Below the pieces are notes generated by a model. It was not told the origin of the DNA. It did no database searches and saw only the letters and a list, made by a program, of their open reading frames with translations. From assembly GCF_024266585.1 (NCBI RefSeq), contig NZ_CP100647.1, forward strand, positions 4,197,001 to 4,261,000: 64,000 nucleotides of DNA, given 5' to 3'. The translations under genes were made by a program, and so were the position numbers. The DNA is from Xanthomonas sacchari (GTDB taxonomy: Bacteria; Pseudomonadota; Gammaproteobacteria; Xanthomonadales; Xanthomonadaceae). This document shows positions 24,965-38,958 of this stretch, piece by piece. Position 1 is the first letter of the stretch, and each line of letters starts with the position of its first letter.

Positions 24965-27751
24965 TCAGAACGTGTACTTCACGTTCAACAGCGCAGTGCG
25001 GCCGGCATCGACGATGTCGGAAATCGCGGTGCTGTTGCGGCCCACGTGCGCCCAGTAGCTCAGGCGGTTGGTGAGGTTGGCCACCGACAGGTCGGCGCGC
25101 AGGTGCTCGTTGAAGGTGTAGCCGACGTGCAGGTCCACGCGGGTGATCGGCTTGACCCACAGATCGTCCCAGCTCGCGCCGCGGTTGTAGTAGTCGTACA
25201 CCGAGACGTATTCGCCGGAATAGTGGTAGGCCAGGTTCACCGACAGCGGACCCTTCTCGTAGAACAGCTCGGCGTTGGCCATCAGGTCCGGCGCATTCTG
25301 GATGCGCTCGTCGTGGAAGCCATCCATGCCCAGGTCGACGCGGGTGCTTTGGCGGGTGAGGTTGGCGCCGATGCCGAAGCCGTCCAGCGGCGCCGGCATG
25401 CCCTGCAGGGTCTGCCGCACCGCGGCCTCGACGCCGAGCACCTTGCCGTCGCCGCCGTTCTGCGGCCGCACGTAGCGCACGTTGCCGGCGCCGGCGCTGC
25501 TGCCGGCGTTGGCCGGATCCGAACCGCTCTCGTAGATGTAGTCGGTCAGGCGCTTGTAGTAGCCGGCCAGCATCGCGTGGCCGCCATGGCCGTTGTCCCA
25601 CTCGCCGGACAGGTCCACGTTGAGCGACTTGATCGGCTTCAGGTCCGGGTTGCCCTCGGTGATGACCGTGGTGCCGTCGCTGGAGACGTCGTAGTTGGCG
25701 CCGCCGCCGAGCTGCACCAGCGCCGGCCGGGTGTAGCTGGTCCACACCGAGGCGCGGTACACCGCGTTGCCGTCGCCCGGGCGGTAGTTCAGGAACACGC
25801 TCGGCAGCGGCACGTCGTAGCTGGTGTGGTTGCTGCTGAAGAAGCCCGGCAGCTCGTTGCCGTTGGCGTCCTCGGGCATGGTCCAGAAGGTGTTGCGGAT
25901 GCTGGTGTGCTCGAAGCGCACGCCCGGGATCACTTCCAGGTCGCCGCTGCGGAAGGTGGCCATCGCATACGCCGAGGTCACGGCTTCGTCGCCGCGCATG
26001 GTGGCGCAGTTCTGGTTGTTGATCGCCAGGCTGCCGCAGGTGTCGAAGCTGGCCGCGGTCAGGTGCTGGGCGATCATCGCCTTCAGCCCGCCGTTGCTGA
26101 GCTTGACCGTCGGCCACGCATACTTGCCCGGGTACACCGCATCGTACTGGCCGACCACCAGGCCGGTGTCGCGCAGCAGGGTGCCGTCGGTGAACTTGCT
26201 GTTGGTCCAGTCGCGCGAGGTGAAGTCGCGCGAGCTGTCGACGTACTTCACGCCGAACTGGACGTTGCTCAGCGCGCCCTGGTCGAAGTCGTAGCGCACG
26301 TCGAACTTGGCGCCGCCCTTGGTCTGGCCGCTGTAGGACTTGGTCAACTGGCCGTAGCGGCGCGCGTACAGGCTGCCGATGTCGCTGGCCTGGGCCTGGA
26401 TCGCTGGGGTCAGCAGCGGCTTGGGGAAGCCCTCACTGTCGTAGCCGGAGAAGGTGTTGGCGCCGCCGTAGGGGAACTGGGTGGAGGCGTACTGGTCCAC
26501 GCGCGCGGAGATTTCCACGTGGTCCGGGCGATCGTTGTCGCCGTAGCTGTAGAACAGGTTCGGCGACAGCGTCCAGTTGCCCAGTTGCTTGTCGGCGCCG
26601 AACTGGAAGGTGGCCAGGTCCGCCACTTCCGGATTGGTCTCGTACCAGTAGCGCACCGCCACGCGGTTGATCTGCGGCTGGTACACGCCGGTGGTGCCGA
26701 TCTGCACCAGGCTGACGTTGGCCGGCACCAGCTGGGTGTAGCCGGTGTTCTGCTCGGTCTTGGCGTAGGCGTAGGTGGCGCGCGCGTACAGCTGCAGGCT
26801 CGGGTCGACGTGCCAGTCGAAGGACACGTTGCCGCCGTAGCGCTTGGTGTCGCCGGCGGAGTAGCCGATGTTGGCGCCGGTGGCCAGCAGCAGGTCCTGC
26901 GGATCGTAGCCGGGCGCCGGCTGGCCGTTGGCGGTGGTGCGCGAGAAATACTTCCTGCCCCAGTCGCCGCGCGAGGCGGCGGCATTGGCCACTTCGCTGT
27001 TCACGTAATGGCGCTCGTCGTAGTACGCGCTGGTATACACGCCGAACTGGTTGTCGGCGCCGAACTTGGCATGGAACTCGCCGGCCGCGCCCTTGCCCAG
27101 GCCGTCGTCGCCGTAGTCGCGCGCACGGCTTTCCATGCGCCCGCTGGCGGTGACGCTGCCGCCCATCGCCTCGCTGTAGTCGAAGCCGCTGGGGGTGCGG
27201 TAGTCGATGGTGCCACCGATCGCATCGCCGTCCATCGCCGCGGTGGAGGTCTTGTTCAACACGATGGTCTGCAGGCCCGACGGCGGCAGCAGGCTCAGCT
27301 GCACGCTGCGGCTGTAGGGCAGGCCCTGGGCGACGTTGACGCCGTTGATCAGGTTGACGTTGTATTCGGCGTTGAGGCCGCGCACCGAGGCGAACATGCC
27401 CTCGCCGCGCGCGGCGCCGTCGACGCCGCCGAAGTACGACTGCCCGGTGTTGACCACGTTGACGCCCGGCAGCAGGCCCAGCGCCTCGGCGATGTTGTGC
27501 ACGGCGGTGTACTTCAGGTCGTCGGCCGACAGCACGTTGGCCGTGTTGGTCGCCGCCATCTGCATGTCCGCGGCGTTGTAGCGGGTGACGGCGACGGTGA
27601 TCTTGTCCAGGGTCTTGGCGCTGGCGTCGGAGGCGGTGTTCTGCGTCTCCTGCGCGTCCTGCGCCTGGGCCAAGGCCATCGGCGCGACACCGAGCAACGC
27701 TGCGGCGATCGCCCGCGACAGGCGTTTTTGAAGATGGATCGAGTGCGACAT
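24965..27751 (-). CDS. TonB-dependent receptor, phosphoester-linked locus
   Basis: A 928-residue outer-membrane receptor of the large TIGR01782-like group common in Xanthomonas and Caulobacter. The signal peptide ends near residue 30 (PMALAQAQ). The plug has LPGVNVVNTGQSY, GMFASVRGLNAEYNVNLING and GDAIGGTIDYRTPSGF, and the barrel ends LLNVKYTF. There is no STN domain, so it does not signal to a sigma factor. Its partners downstream are a PI-PLC-like enzyme and a histidine acid phosphatase, which suggests uptake of an inositol phosphate or related product; this is inference. The long in-frame upstream extension has no signal peptide and is rejected as the start. Confidence 0.85.
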   Translation of the reverse strand: MSHSIHLQKRLSRAIAAALLGVAPMALAQAQDAQETQNTASDASAKTLDKITVAVTRYNAADMQMAATNTANVLSADDLKYTAVHNIAEALGLLPGVNVVNTGQSYFGGVDGAARGEGMFASVRGLNAEYNVNLINGVNVAQGLPYSRSVQLSLLPPSGLQTIVLNKTSTAAMDGDAIGGTIDYRTPSGFDYSEAMGGSVTASGRMESRARDYGDDGLGKGAAGEFHAKFGADNQFGVYTSAYYDERHYVNSEVANAAASRGDWGRKYFSRTTANGQPAPGYDPQDLLLATGANIGYSAGDTKRYGGNVSFDWHVDPSLQLYARATYAYAKTEQNTGYTQLVPANVSLVQIGTTGVYQPQINRVAVRYWYETNPEVADLATFQFGADKQLGNWTLSPNLFYSYGDNDRPDHVEISARVDQYASTQFPYGGANTFSGYDSEGFPKPLLTPAIQAQASDIGSLYARRYGQLTKSYSGQTKGGAKFDVRYDFDQGALSNVQFGVKYVDSSRDFTSRDWTNSKFTDGTLLRDTGLVVGQYDAVYPGKYAWPTVKLSNGGLKAMIAQHLTAASFDTCGSLAINNQNCATMRGDEAVTSAYAMATFRSGDLEVIPGVRFEHTSIRNTFWTMPEDANGNELPGFFSSNHTSYDVPLPSVFLNYRPGDGNAVYRASVWTSYTRPALVQLGGGANYDVSSDGTTVITEGNPDLKPIKSLNVDLSGEWDNGHGGHAMLAGYYKRLTDYIYESGSDPANAGSSAGAGNVRYVRPQNGGDGKVLGVEAAVRQTLQGMPAPLDGFGIGANLTRQSTRVDLGMDGFHDERIQNAPDLMANAELFYEKGPLSVNLAYHYSGEYVSVYDYYNRGASWDDLWVKPITRVDLHVGYTFNEHLRADLSVANLTNRLSYWAHVGRNSTAISDIVDAGRTALLNVKYTF

Positions 27752-27873
27752 GAAAAATCCGAACGTAGGCGCGGCCGACGGAAGCGCTCCGCAGGCCGGG
27801 CAATGGAGGGGAGAGAGGCCGTGATCGCGTTCACGGCGGCGGGCATTGTTCGGGGTGCGTGGCTGCAATTTGA

Positions 27874-27887
27874 TGACAACGATGTCA
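27874..27887. promoter_or_regulatory. Inverted repeat upstream of the TonB receptor
   Basis: TGACA and TGTCA flank four bases, a perfect inverted repeat about 123 bases before the receptor start in the otherwise gene-free 27752–28122 gap. It may be an operator. It is not a convincing Pho box, because direct CTGTCAT repeats at the right spacing are absent. Confidence 0.3.
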
Positions 27888-28122
27888 CTTGAAACCAATG
27901 CACCTCGGTTCGACGCGTTTCCTGCGCAATTCGGCACAACCAGGATGCGTCGCCGTGCGACCCTGCTGCCGTGGCACCGATGCAGCGCAGTCGCTGGCCG
28001 CTGCCGGCGACGCCTGGGTCAACGCGCCCGCACGCGCCGCGTCGCGGTCGGCATGGCGCGACCACGCCGTGCCGCCGGCGCCCTCCGCGGCGCAGGCGCA
28101 CCACCGCCCGCCGCAGGCAGCG

Positions 28123-30072
28123 TCACCGCGGCGTGGCGGCGTCGACCTGCAACTGCGCGTGCAGGATGCGGCGGATCTCCAGGATCGCCTGCGGCGTCTC
28201 CTGCACGCTGTGACCCGAGGTGACCACCAGTTCGGATAGCGCGCCCGGCAGATGCGCGCTGCGGTACGGCACCAGCCCATCGTCGGACTCGGCCAGCGGC
28301 ACCGCCGGATCGCGGCGGGCGATGATGGTGTGGTAGCGCACCGCCGGCGCGATCGGCAGGTCCGCCGCCGCGCGCACGAACGGATCGGTGTCGCGCAGGT
28401 TGTCGATGCTGTTGGGCACGCGGATCGGCGCGCCATCGGGGCCGTCGATGCCCTGCAGCAAGGTATTCAACCGATCAAGCAGCGCCACCGGCAGGCGCAC
28501 CAGGCGCGCGGCCAGGCGCCCGAGGCGGCCTTCGGCGAAGGCGGTGCCACGCTGCGGCGCGGCGATGAAGATGGCCCGGTCCACCTGCGGCAGCGGCGCG
28601 AAGCGCAGCAGCGGCTGCAACTGCGCCAACGCCTGCGGGTCCAGCGGGCGCCGGTCGCCGCGCGCGCCGATCAGGTCGTTCCACAGCGTGTCGCCGGAGT
28701 CGCTGACCAGCAGGCGCCCGATCACCCCGCCCATGCTGTGGCCGATCAGGACCATGTGCCGCGAGGCCGGCGCCTGCCCCTGCGGATCGAAGTGACGCAG
28801 GGTCTGCTGCAGCAGCGCGGCGATCTGCGCGCGGTTCCAGGCGATCGGCATGTTGGTCGGGTAGTAGACCTGCCAGATCTGGTAGTGGCGGCGCAGTTGT
28901 TCGTCGCCCATCAATTCGTTGGCGACGTTGACCCAGGCCTCCGGACTGCTGGCCAGGCCGTGCAGCATCAGAATGATGCGCCGGTCCGGATCGTACGGCT
29001 GCATCAGGTACAGATGCGGCTGGTCGATGCCGGCCTTGCGGCCGAGCATGGAGCGCAGCGACTGCCGCGCGAAGCCGGAACGGGCCAGCCACAGGCCGTA
29101 GGCGGCGGTGAAGTTGGCCGCCAGCGGCAGGCGCTGGCCGTGCACCTCGACCTCGCCGTCGCGGTACGGATCGCAGGGCGCCACCACCACGCTGCGGGTG
29201 TCCAGCACCTGCGCCAGGCTGTCGCCGTCGAAGCGCAGCAGCACCGTGGTCGGCGCATACGGCATTTCGCTGAACGCCGGCGCGTGCGGGTCCGGCGCGG
29301 CCTTGGCCGCGATCGTCGCGGTCGGGTCGCCGACCTTGGCGGGGGCGATCTCCGCGACCAGTTCGGCGCCGAAGCCATCGCGCCGGTAGGTGCTGCGCAG
29401 GCCATCGAAGCGCAGCGTCGACGCCGGCAGCATCGCGTCCGGCCGTGCCACCCCGCCGGGCAGGCGGAAGCTGCCCATGTCCGCGCGCACCAGCCAGCCG
29501 GCCGTGCGCAGCGTGTCCTCGTCGTGCAGTTCGCCGCTGGCGCTGCCGGCACGCCAACGCAGGAACAGCTGGCCGACCACCTGCTGCACCGCGTAGTTGT
29601 AGTAGTCGCGCACCTGGGTCTGCCGATCCTCGAAGGCGCGCGCGCTGGCCGGGCGCGGGGTGTAGAACAGGTAGGCGTAGGCGTAGCGCGCCGCCTCCAG
29701 CCACGCCTGCAGCGTCGCATCGTCCAGCGCCCTCGCCTGCCGCGGCGTGCGCGCATTGGCCGCATGCACCCACAGCTCCGACAGGGTTGCCAGCCGCCGC
29801 TCCTGATCCAGCCCCTGCAATGCGCGCAGCTGCGTGGCGCAGGCCGGAACGTCCGCCTCGCAGGTCTTGGGATCGAGCGCGAGGACGCGCAACGTCTCCA
29901 GGCTGGCATCGCTGAGCCTGCCCGTGCTGAGCACATCGCCGCGCTGGGTGGCGATGTAGTCAGCGGCGCTGCGCGACTGCACGCTGACCATCGCGCAGCC
30001 GGCGCCGAGCAGCAGCGCGGCGGCCAGCAGCGCCGCGCCCGTGCGACGCACCAGGCGTGCGCGCAGGGTCAT
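28123..30072 (-). CDS. Lipoprotein alpha/beta hydrolase (lipase-like)
   Basis: A 649-residue exported hydrolase. The lipobox LLLGAGC puts the lipidated Cys at residue 26. Residues about 370–640 form an alpha/beta-hydrolase fold with the oxyanion segment ILMLHGLASSPEAW, nucleophile elbow LIGHSMGG, DDGLVPY and a late His in VTSGHSVQET. The 340-residue N-terminal part is unusual for a lipase and not recognised. Its ATG overlaps the stop of the DUF4105 gene as ATGA, so it is translationally coupled and in the tetR operon. A triacylglycerol, phospholipid or peptidoglycan-linked substrate is possible. Confidence 0.8.
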   Translation of the reverse strand: MTLRARLVRRTGAALLAAALLLGAGCAMVSVQSRSAADYIATQRGDVLSTGRLSDASLETLRVLALDPKTCEADVPACATQLRALQGLDQERRLATLSELWVHAANARTPRQARALDDATLQAWLEAARYAYAYLFYTPRPASARAFEDRQTQVRDYYNYAVQQVVGQLFLRWRAGSASGELHDEDTLRTAGWLVRADMGSFRLPGGVARPDAMLPASTLRFDGLRSTYRRDGFGAELVAEIAPAKVGDPTATIAAKAAPDPHAPAFSEMPYAPTTVLLRFDGDSLAQVLDTRSVVVAPCDPYRDGEVEVHGQRLPLAANFTAAYGLWLARSGFARQSLRSMLGRKAGIDQPHLYLMQPYDPDRRIILMLHGLASSPEAWVNVANELMGDEQLRRHYQIWQVYYPTNMPIAWNRAQIAALLQQTLRHFDPQGQAPASRHMVLIGHSMGGVIGRLLVSDSGDTLWNDLIGARGDRRPLDPQALAQLQPLLRFAPLPQVDRAIFIAAPQRGTAFAEGRLGRLAARLVRLPVALLDRLNTLLQGIDGPDGAPIRVPNSIDNLRDTDPFVRAAADLPIAPAVRYHTIIARRDPAVPLAESDDGLVPYRSAHLPGALSELVVTSGHSVQETPQAILEIRRILHAQLQVDAATPR

Positions 30073-31136
30073 GGCGCGGCGGCGGGATCGTCGCCAGGAA
30101 TGCCGGCGCGGATACGCGTGGAGAAGTCGGCGCCGGCACCGGCCTGGCGGGCGCGCTCGCCGATGCGGCCGCGCGCGCGCAGCGTGGCCAGGCTGTAGCC
30201 GGGCACGAAACCGTGCTGCGCGTACACGTAGGACGGCAGGTAGCCGGACAGCAGCAGGCGGACGTCGAGCGGCAGCGCCGGGTCCAGCTTGCGCGCCAGT
30301 TCGAACACGATGGTGGTGCAGTTGCTGGTGACGGTGTTGTAGAACCGCGGCGCGCGCTGCAGCTGCTGCGCCTGCGCCACATAGCCCAGGAACAACTGGC
30401 GCAGCTGCGCGCGCGAGAGGTTGAGCCGGTACAGGTACACGTCCTCGCCGCGCACGTTGCTGCGCACGGCGAGGATGTCGCGCTCGTCGGCGGCGACCAT
30501 CACCTGCTCGAAATTGCGGAAGAACCCGGCCAGCGCCGAGAACGCCTCGTCGCGTTCCTTGCGGATCTCCAGCGAGAACACCACGCGGCGGCCGTCGTCG
30601 AAGCCGAACGAGACCAGGGTGTGGGCGATCGCCGGCCCCATCCAGTACGACAGCGCCAGGTCCGCCGAGGCCAGCCGCTCCAGGTCGTAGCGGCGGGTCT
30701 CCCAGCGCGGGGTGTAGTCGCGCTCGCTGCGCCAGGCGAAGTTGCGCACGTTGTGCAAGGTCACCACCTGCCCGTCCACCTGCGGCTGCAGCAGTTGCGC
30801 GACATCGTCGGCCCAGTCGCGGTTCTGCTGCGGCTGCAGCGCCGCCCAGCCCACCGCCATGCCGGCGCAGCCGAGCGCGAACAGCAGCGGCAGCACGCGG
30901 TACTCGCGCGGGTGCCGCAGCCCCCACACCGCCGCGCCGCCCAGCGCCGCCCACAGCAGCGCCGAGCCGTAGCGCACCACCGCGCCGGTATGCGGCAGGT
31001 AGGCCAGGAACAGCGCGCCCCACAGGCTGGCGGCGAGCACCGCCAGCATCGCCAGCGCGCGCGCCAGCCGCCAGGGCCAGGCCGGGCGCGGCGTGCCGGT
31101 CTGCGCCGCGGCGCGGCGTGGCGCGACGTCGCTCAC
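30069..31136 (-). CDS. DUF4105 membrane protein
   Basis: A 355-residue protein with three N-terminal hydrophobic segments (about 25–100) and a periplasmic DUF4105 domain (about 110–330). Typical family pieces are VTLHNVRNFAWRSERDYTPRW, ALSYWMGPAIAHTLVSFGF, VYLYRLNL and YNTVTSNCTTIVFEL, the last holding a Cys that is probably catalytic in this NlpC/P60-like superfamily. It starts with GTG, which overlaps the stop of the tetR gene (GTGA), and its own stop overlaps the next ATG. Related domains lie in Lnb-type proteins; the function here is unknown. Confidence 0.8.
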   Translation of the reverse strand: MSDVAPRRAAAQTGTPRPAWPWRLARALAMLAVLAASLWGALFLAYLPHTGAVVRYGSALLWAALGGAAVWGLRHPREYRVLPLLFALGCAGMAVGWAALQPQQNRDWADDVAQLLQPQVDGQVVTLHNVRNFAWRSERDYTPRWETRRYDLERLASADLALSYWMGPAIAHTLVSFGFDDGRRVVFSLEIRKERDEAFSALAGFFRNFEQVMVAADERDILAVRSNVRGEDVYLYRLNLSRAQLRQLFLGYVAQAQQLQRAPRFYNTVTSNCTTIVFELARKLDPALPLDVRLLLSGYLPSYVYAQHGFVPGYSLATLRARGRIGERARQAGAGADFSTRIRAGIPGDDPAAAP

Positions 31137-31699
31137 AAGTCAGCCGCCGCGGCAGGCGTGGCCAGGGCGTGGCACAGCAGGCGGCAGCCGCGTTGCGCCA
31201 GCGCCTTGCGCTCGGCCTCGTCGCTGCCGCGCTGGCAGGCGCCAAGCATGTCCATCACCAGGGCCAGTTCCTGCTCGCCCAGGTCCGCACGGCACAGGCC
31301 GGCGTCGATCGCACGCTGCAGGAACGGCAGCAGGATCGCCATGCCCCGCGCGTGCGCCGCGGCGATCGTCGGATGCGCGCGCGGCATCGACCGCCAGTAG
31401 TCGGCCAGCGGCGCCGACATCGCGATGTGTTCGGCCACGTCGTGCAGCAGCAGGAACAGGCCGTCCGGGCGCGTGCCGATCTCGCGCGCGCAGCCCTCCA
31501 GGCCGTCCAGGCCGCGATCCAGCAGCGCCGCGATCAGCTCGGTACGGTCGGCGAAATGCCGGTACAGGGTGGCGCGGCCGAGGCCGGCGCGCTCCACCAC
31601 CAGTTCCAGCGGCGCCAGCACGCCATGCGCGCAGAACACCTCGTCGGCAGCGTCCAGCAACAGGCGGCGGCGTTGGGCGGTATCGGCTCGCATCTCCAT
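31133..31699 (-). CDS. TetR-family transcriptional regulator
   Basis: A 188-residue repressor-type protein. The N-terminal helix-turn-helix is RRRLLLDAADEVFCAHG..APLELVVERAGLGRATLYRHFADR, and the C-terminal half would bind an unknown ligand. The most upstream ATG (31708) overlaps the -10 box, so I use the next one at 31699, where the message would be leaderless. A perfect inverted repeat, CGGACAA-TT-TTGTCCG, covers the promoter and suggests autoregulation. The DUF4105 and hydrolase genes follow with overlapping stop/start codons. Confidence 0.85.
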   Translation of the reverse strand: MEMRADTAQRRRLLLDAADEVFCAHGVLAPLELVVERAGLGRATLYRHFADRTELIAALLDRGLDGLEGCAREIGTRPDGLFLLLHDVAEHIAMSAPLADYWRSMPRAHPTIAAAHARGMAILLPFLQRAIDAGLCRADLGEQELALVMDMLGACQRGSDEAERKALAQRGCRLLCHALATPAAAADL

Positions 31700-31706
31700 G
31701 CGCGGC

Positions 31707-31734
31707 ATTATCGGACAATTTTGTCCGCCCGCAA
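31707..31734 (-). promoter_or_regulatory. tetR promoter with overlapping operator
   Basis: Read on the minus strand: -35 TTGCGG (31734–31729), 16-base spacer, -10 GATAAT (31712–31707, 5 of 6). The palindrome CGGACAA..TTGTCCG at 31712–31727 fills the spacer. A start point about seven bases on falls at the ATG at 31699, so the transcript is predicted to be leaderless. Confidence 0.65.
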
Positions 31735-31789
31735 GCGGACCATGGCTGGGACGTCCGGCACGGCCCGGCGGCGCCCCGTCGGGCGGGCC

Positions 31790-34504
31790 TCAGCCGGTGT
31801 TCTGCACGCCTTGGGCGACGCCGTTGACGCAGGCCACCAGCGCCCGCAGCAGGTCCTCGTCCTCGCCCCCGGTGGCGCGCCAGCGCTGCAGCAGGTCCAC
31901 CTGCAGCACGCTGATCGGGTCGATGTACGGATTGCGCAGGCGGATCGACAGCGCCAGGCGCGGGTCGTGCTGCAGCAGCGACGCCTGCCCGGTCAGCGCC
32001 TTCACCCAGCCCTTGGTCAGCGCCAGTTCGTCGCGGATGCGCGGGAAGAAACGTTCGTGCAGCGGCCCGGACAGTCGCGAGAACATCTCGGCGATGTTGA
32101 GGTCGCCCTTGGACAGGACCATGGCGATGTCGTCGAGGAAGGTGCGGAAGAACGGCCAGTCGGCGGCCATCGCCCGCAGCGCGTCCTCGTGCCCGGCATC
32201 CACCGCCGCCTGCAGGCCGCTGCCCACGCCGTACCAGCCCGGGATCACCGCGCGCGCCTGGCTCCAGGCGAACACCCAGGGAATCGCGCGCAGGTTGGAC
32301 AGCGCCGCATCCTGGCCGAGCCGCCGCGACGGCCGCGAGCCCAGGGTCATGCGCTCGATCACGTCGATCGGCGTGGCCAGGCGGAAGTAGCGCATGAACT
32401 CGGCATCGCCGACGAAGTCGCGATACGCCTGGCTGCTGCGCTCGGCGACCAGGTCCATCACCGGCCGCCAGTCGTCCTCGCGCGTGTCGGCCGCGCGCGG
32501 GCGCAGGCTCGACAGCAGCACCGCGCCGGTCATCTGTTCCAGCGAACGCAGCGCCAGCGCGCGAATGCCGTACTTGCGGTGGATCACCTCGCCCTGCTCG
32601 GTCACCCGCAGCCGCCCGTCGACGCTGCCGCGCGGCGCCGCCTCCAGCGCGCGCGTGGTCTTGCCGCCGCCGCGCACGATCGAGCCGCCGCGGCCGTGGA
32701 AGAAGGTCAGGCGGATGCCCAGTTCGGCCGCCGCCTCCAGCAGTTCCACCTGCGCACGCTGCAGGCCCCAGCGCGAGGCGGCGATGCCGCCGTCCTTGCC
32801 GCTGTCGGAATAGCCGAGCATCACCATCTGCACGTCGTCGCGCGCGGCCAGGTGGCGGCGGTAGACCGGATCGGCGAGCAGGTCGCGCAGGGTCGCGGTG
32901 CCGCCGCGCAGGTCGTCCACGGTCTCGAACAGCGGCACGATGTCCAGCGGCACCGCGCCATCGGCGTCGACCAGGCCGCCGCGGCGCGCCAGCGCCAGCA
33001 CGGTCAGCACGTCGGCGCGGTCGTGCGCCATCGAGATGATGTAGCTGCCCAGCGCATCGGCGCCGTGCCGTGCGCGCGCGTCGGCGAGCGCGGCGAACAC
33101 CGCATCCAGCCGCGCGTTGCCCTCGTCGCCGGCCGCCGGCAGCGCCTGCTCGCCGCCGGCGTAGGGGCCGAGCAGGCGCGCGCGCTCCTCCACGGCCCGC
33201 GCGTCCCAGTCCTGCGTGTCCAGCGCGGCGGCGACCGCGCGCGCATGCACGCTGGACTCCTGGCGCACGTCCAGCCGGGCCAGGTGGAACCCGAAGCTGC
33301 GCACCCGCCACAGCAGGCGCCGCACCGCGAACCAACCGGCGTGCAGGCCCTTGTTGGCCTGCAGGCTGTCCAGGATCAGCTGCAGGTCGTGCTCCAGTTC
33401 GGCCGGCGCGGCATAGGCGCCCGGCGCATCGTCCAGGGTGGCCTGCAGGCGCGCGCGCATCAGGTCGTTGAGCAGGCGGTAGGGCATGTCGCCATGGCGC
33501 GGCCGCGAGCGCGCCGCGGCCTTGGGCAGCAACTGGCGATACCGTTCGAGCTGTTCCAGCAGCGGCGCGCTGACCGCGACCAGGGTGGTCGACTGGCTGA
33601 GCAGGCTGGCGAGCTGCCATAGCTCCTTCAGATAGCGCTCCAGCACCGCGCGCCGCTGCGCGTCGAGGGTGGCGGTGATGGTGGCGGCATCGACGTTGGG
33701 GTTGCCGTCCATGTCGCCGCCGACCCAGGTGCCGAAGCGCAGCAGCCGCGGCAGGGCCAGCGCCTGCCCGTAGGTCTGTTCGATGGCGTGCTCCAGGGTC
33801 TCGTACATCACCGGGATCACCCGGTACAGCACCTGGGTCAGGTAGAAGCCGACGTGCTCGCGCTCGTCCTCCACGGTGGGACGCACCGGCGAGGAGTCGG
33901 CGGTCTGCCACGAGGCGGTCAGCGCCATGCGGAAGCGCGCCGCGTCGGTGGCGCGCTCGCCCGGGGTGCGCAGGCCGTCGAGGTTGTCGACCAGGCTGGC
34001 GACCATCAACTGTTCCTTTTCCAGCAGCGCGCGCCGCACCGCCTCGGTCGGATGCGCGGTGAACACCGGCTCGACGTCGATGCGCGGCAGCCAGTCGCGC
34101 AGTTCCTCCACGCCGACGCCCTGCGCCTTGAGCCGGCGCAAGGCGTCGTGCAGGCCGTCCGGCTGCGGCGTGTCGGCGCTGCTGCGCTGGTAGTCGCGAC
34201 GGCGGCGGATGCGGTGCACGCGCTCGGCGATGTTGACCACCTGGAAATAGGTGCTGAAGGCGCGCACCAGCGCTTCGGCATCGCGCGGCGCGCGGCCGGC
34301 GAGCTGTTCGCTCAGCGAGGACAGCGGCGCGGCGCGCTCGCGACGTGCGATGGCGGTGGTGCGGATGCGTTCGATCTCGTCCAGGAACTGCGCCGAGACC
34401 TGTTCGGCGAGCAGGTCGCCCACCAGGGCGCCGAGGCGGCGCACGTCGTCGCGTAGGGGAAGGTCGGGCGTGGCGAAGACGATACTGCTGCGGGACTCGT
34501 TCAT
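31790..34504 (-). CDS. ppc: Phosphoenolpyruvate carboxylase
   Basis: A 904-residue cytosolic enzyme that carboxylates phosphoenolpyruvate to oxaloacetate to refill the TCA cycle. Active-site motifs are intact: VFTAHPTEA with the catalytic His, [24 protein letters not shown], and the C-terminus [17 protein letters not shown]. The length matches bacterial PEPC. Two in-frame ATGs lie upstream within 36 bases; MNESRSS is the usual-looking start but no good ribosome site marks any. It stands alone, facing the same way as its neighbours. Confidence 0.97.
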   Translation of the reverse strand: MNESRSSIVFATPDLPLRDDVRRLGALVGDLLAEQVSAQFLDEIERIRTTAIARRERAAPLSSLSEQLAGRAPRDAEALVRAFSTYFQVVNIAERVHRIRRRRDYQRSSADTPQPDGLHDALRRLKAQGVGVEELRDWLPRIDVEPVFTAHPTEAVRRALLEKEQLMVASLVDNLDGLRTPGERATDAARFRMALTASWQTADSSPVRPTVEDEREHVGFYLTQVLYRVIPVMYETLEHAIEQTYGQALALPRLLRFGTWVGGDMDGNPNVDAATITATLDAQRRAVLERYLKELWQLASLLSQSTTLVAVSAPLLEQLERYRQLLPKAAARSRPRHGDMPYRLLNDLMRARLQATLDDAPGAYAAPAELEHDLQLILDSLQANKGLHAGWFAVRRLLWRVRSFGFHLARLDVRQESSVHARAVAAALDTQDWDARAVEERARLLGPYAGGEQALPAAGDEGNARLDAVFAALADARARHGADALGSYIISMAHDRADVLTVLALARRGGLVDADGAVPLDIVPLFETVDDLRGGTATLRDLLADPVYRRHLAARDDVQMVMLGYSDSGKDGGIAASRWGLQRAQVELLEAAAELGIRLTFFHGRGGSIVRGGGKTTRALEAAPRGSVDGRLRVTEQGEVIHRKYGIRALALRSLEQMTGAVLLSSLRPRAADTREDDWRPVMDLVAERSSQAYRDFVGDAEFMRYFRLATPIDVIERMTLGSRPSRRLGQDAALSNLRAIPWVFAWSQARAVIPGWYGVGSGLQAAVDAGHEDALRAMAADWPFFRTFLDDIAMVLSKGDLNIAEMFSRLSGPLHERFFPRIRDELALTKGWVKALTGQASLLQHDPRLALSIRLRNPYIDPISVLQVDLLQRWRATGGEDEDLLRALVACVNGVAQGVQNTG

Positions 34505-34665
34505 CGGGAAACGCATGGCTCGGCAGTGGGGGCGCCGCAAGCCTAACCGAAAAGGACCACCTTCCCGCCGGCCGCGGCGACGGTTTCAAAGCGAACCATT
34601 TGCCCGGTACGGCAGCGCCCCTGCACCCCGGCCGCGCGGACGCGCAGCCGGGGTGCAGGCACAGC

Positions 34666-37215
<2,550 letters not shown>

Positions 37216-37305
37216 CTCTCGCCTCTCCTTCGCCTCGATCGAGCCGACGACGGTAGCAGGGCCTGCGCCGCACGCCCCCTGTCGATGGTTGGGCCGGCGC
37301 GCGTG

Positions 37306-37336
37306 TTCAAGCGCCACACGTGGCAGCCGCTATAAT
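37306..37336 (+). promoter_or_regulatory. ahcY promoter
   Basis: A perfect TATAAT at 37331–37336, with a weak -35 TTCAAG 19 bases upstream. Transcription would begin near 37343, just before the riboswitch, so the whole aptamer is in the leader. Confidence 0.7.
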
Positions 37337-37353
37337 CGATCACCCCTTGCGCC

Positions 37354-37442
37354 GAGGGGCGCTGCGACCGGATCGAGACCGGAGTCCCCGTCTCCAGACC
37401 CGGCCAGGCTCGGCGCGAGGCTTGAGCGACAACGGCGCCCGG
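37354..37442 (+). ncRNA. S-adenosylhomocysteine (SAH) riboswitch
   Basis: The leader has the conserved SAH-riboswitch blocks in order: GGGGCGCTGCGAC (37356–37368), CCAGGCTCGG (37404–37413) and AACGGCGCCC (37431–37440). The first and last pair to form P1 (GGGCGC/GCGCCC). SAH riboswitches switch on ahcY when SAH accumulates, and this one ends 38 bases before the ahcY start. Family and position agree, so the call is firm; the expression platform is not resolved. Confidence 0.9.
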
Positions 37443-37480
37443 ACTTCGCGAGTTTCTCGCCATTGACCGGAGCTTTATCG

Positions 37481-38926
<1,446 letters not shown>

Positions 38927-38958
38927 GCCATCGGCAAGACATCGCCATGCAGACAGGA

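Noticed and set aside
27841-27900. Pho box before the TonB receptor
   Set aside because: Only fragments such as TTGTCAT are present; the second repeat at the required spacing does not match, so I list only an uncharacterised inverted repeat.
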